DNA from: Candidatus Cloacimonadota bacterium
Lineage (GTDB): Bacteria > Cloacimonadota > Cloacimonadia > Cloacimonadales > TCS61
Direction: 5' to 3'
Assembly (NCBI GenBank): GCA_016927675.1
Contig: JAFGMF010000091.1
Location: 1 to 6,725, forward strand
Length of the DNA: 6,725 bases
Positions 6,257 through 6,725 of this stretch are shown here, in pieces. The position numbers and the translations under genes were made by a program. The notes under the pieces are model-generated. The model made no database searches. It saw only the letters and a list, made by a program, of their open reading frames with translations, and had not been told where the DNA came from. Positions within the stretch are counted from its first letter, which is position 1. Each line of letters starts with the position of its first letter.

Positions 6257-6331
6257 GCCGACATGGCTCAACGGTAGAGCACTCGACTTGTAATCGAGCG
6301 GTTGTGGGTTCGATTCCTACTGTCGGCACCA
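6257..6331 (+). tRNA. trnT: tRNA-Thr (anticodon TGT), CCA encoded
   Basis: The cloverleaf folds cleanly: acceptor GCCGACA (6257-6263) with TGTCGGC (6321-6327); D stem GCTC/GAGC; anticodon stem CTCGA/TCGAG with loop CTTGTAA, anticodon TGT at 6289-6291 reading ACA and, by wobble, other Thr codons; T arm GTGGG-TTCGATT-CCTAC. The discriminator is A6328, followed by encoded CCA (6329-6331). It is the first gene of the tRNA-tuf operon, and only four bases separate it from tRNA-Tyr. Confidence 0.96.
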
Positions 6332-6335
6332 TATT

Positions 6336-6421
6336 GGAGGGGTTCCCGAGTGGTCAAAGGGAACAGACTGTAAATCTGTCGGCGGACGCCTTCGGAGGTT
6401 CAAATCCTCCCCCCTCCACCA
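6336..6421 (+). tRNA. trnY: tRNA-Tyr (anticodon GTA), class II, CCA encoded
   Basis: Acceptor GGAGGGG (6336-6342) pairs with CCCCTCC (6411-6417). D stem CCC/GGG; anticodon stem ACAGA/TCTGT with loop CTGTAAA, anticodon GTA at 6370-6372. A long variable arm (about 6380-6393, GGCG/CGCC) marks the class II form found for bacterial tRNA-Tyr. T arm GGAGG-TTCAAAT-CCTCC. Discriminator A6418 then encoded CCA. The D-arm sequence TTCCCGAGTGG is close to that of E. coli tRNA-Tyr as I recall it. Confidence 0.96.
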
Positions 6422-6429
6422 CTGTTTTT

Positions 6430-6505
6430 GCGGGGGTAGCTCAATTGGCAGAGCATTAGCCTTCCAAGCTAAGGGTCGCGGGTTCGAACCCCGTTCCCCG
6501 CTCCA
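6430..6505 (+). tRNA. trnG: tRNA-Gly (anticodon TCC), CCA encoded
   Basis: Acceptor GCGGGGG (6430-6436) pairs with TCCCCGC (6495-6501), with one G-T pair at the inner end. D stem GCTC/GAGC; anticodon stem TTAGC/GCTAA with loop CTTCCAA, anticodon TCC at 6463-6465, reading GGA/GGG. T arm CGGGG-like with TTCGAAC loop. Discriminator T6502, as usual for bacterial tRNA-Gly, then encoded CCA. It lies eight bases after tRNA-Tyr. Confidence 0.96.
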
Positions 6506-6522
6506 ATTTGAAGTAAAAAACC

Positions 6523-6598
6523 GCTCATGTAGCTCAGCAGGTAGAGCACATCCTTGGTAAGGATGAGGTCACCGGTTCAAGTCCGGTCATGAGCCCCA
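6523..6598 (+). tRNA. trnT: tRNA-Thr (anticodon GGT), CCA encoded, C discriminator
   Basis: Acceptor GCTCATG (6523-6529) pairs perfectly with CATGAGC (6588-6594). D stem GCTC/GAGC; anticodon stem CATCC/GGATG with loop TTGGTAA, anticodon GGT at 6556-6558, reading ACC/ACT. T arm ACCGG-TTCAAGT-CCGGT. The base after the acceptor is C6595, then CCA (6596-6598). A C discriminator is unusual for bacterial tRNA-Thr; the other tRNA-Thr in this operon has A. It is 17 bases after tRNA-Gly and 43 bases before tuf. Confidence 0.95.
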
Positions 6599-6641
6599 TT
6601 TGAATATTTTTTTTAAATAATGAAAACCCAAGGAGGGAGAG
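6599..6641 (+). promoter_or_regulatory. Leader between the last tRNA and tuf with strong Shine-Dalgarno
   Basis: The 43-base spacer holds a run of eight T (6607-6614), AT-rich sequence and AAGGAGG (6630-6636) five bases before the tuf ATG, a near-perfect ribosome binding site fitting a very highly expressed protein. No -35/-10 pair is evident, so tuf is probably transcribed with the tRNAs and released by tRNA processing. A T-run directly after a folded tRNA could cause some termination, lowering tuf relative to tRNA; unproven. Confidence 0.6.
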
Positions 6642-6725
6642 ATGGCCAAGGCAAAATTTAATCGAACGAAGCCACATGTAAATATAGGCACAATCGGTCA
6701 TGTAGACCATGGGAAGACGACGTTA
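6642..6725 (+). CDS. tuf: Elongation factor Tu, N-terminal fragment (runs off the window)
   Basis: EF-Tu is the GTPase that delivers aminoacyl-tRNA to the ribosome A site. Only the first 28 residues are present, but they are diagnostic: MAKAKFNRTKPHVNIGTIGH, then the P-loop GHVDHGKT at residues 19-26. The start codon is fixed by AAGGAGG just upstream. The gene is cut by the window end, not truncated biologically as far as can be seen. Its position directly after tRNA-Thr(GGT) matches tufB of E. coli. Confidence 0.97.
   Translation, partial: MAKAKFNRTKPHVNIGTIGHVDHGKTTL

Noticed and set aside
6620..6661. Short ORF starting at ATG 6620 before tuf
   Set aside because: Thirteen codons, no ribosome binding site of its own, and it reads through the tuf Shine-Dalgarno in another frame.
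1..6725. CRISPR array, mobile element, prophage, toxin-antitoxin or defence system
   Set aside because: No regularly spaced repeats, transposase, integrase or known defence motif is present; the gene content is mostly housekeeping plus envelope hydrolases.

Overview
The window is an AT-rich stretch of a bacterial chromosome with every gene on the + strand and very tight packing. It falls into three parts: (1) bases 1-2500, two zinc hydrolases, namely the C-terminal part of a metzincin-type metalloprotease (5' end outside the window) and a lipoprotein of the M28 / glutaminyl-cyclase-like type; (2) bases 2497-6006, a compact run of a membrane-anchored double helix-hairpin-helix (ComEA-like) protein, a TPR-like acidic protein of unknown function, a 57-residue four-cysteine protein, rsmD (16S rRNA methyltransferase) and cysS (cysteinyl-tRNA synthetase); (3) bases 6007-6725, an AT-rich regulatory interval followed by tRNA-Thr(TGT), tRNA-Tyr(GTA), tRNA-Gly(TCC), tRNA-Thr(GGT) and the start of tuf (EF-Tu).

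The organism is a bacterium with Shine-Dalgarno-led genes and lipoproteins. The DUF4953/DUF5117-type metzincin and the M28 lipoprotein are commonest in the Fibrobacterota-Chlorobiota-Bacteroidota (FCB) group and neighbouring candidate phyla. I lean towards an uncultured FCB-like lineage such as Cloacimonadota, but this is a low-confidence inference from gene content and style, not from a database search.

From the M28 gene to rsmD the genes overlap or nearly abut (ATGA overlap at 2497-2500, 11-base overlap at 3110-3120, one base between stop and start at 3893, 20-base overlap at 4048-4067), and cysS follows after 27 bases. They are therefore likely to be one transcription unit with translational coupling. 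The functions are mixed: exported hydrolase, DNA-binding HhH protein, rRNA modification and tRNA charging. The third part is a classic translation operon: the tRNA order Thr-Tyr-Gly-Thr followed by tuf is the same as thrU-tyrU-glyT-thrT-tufB of Escherichia coli.

I see no CRISPR array, transposon, prophage, toxin-antitoxin pair or defence system. The least explained items are the 57-residue four-cysteine protein, the TPR-like acidic protein beside it, the tRNA-Thr(GGT) with an apparent C discriminator base, and the interval ahead of the tRNA operon with its three TTGAC boxes and an inverted repeat around the best promoter.
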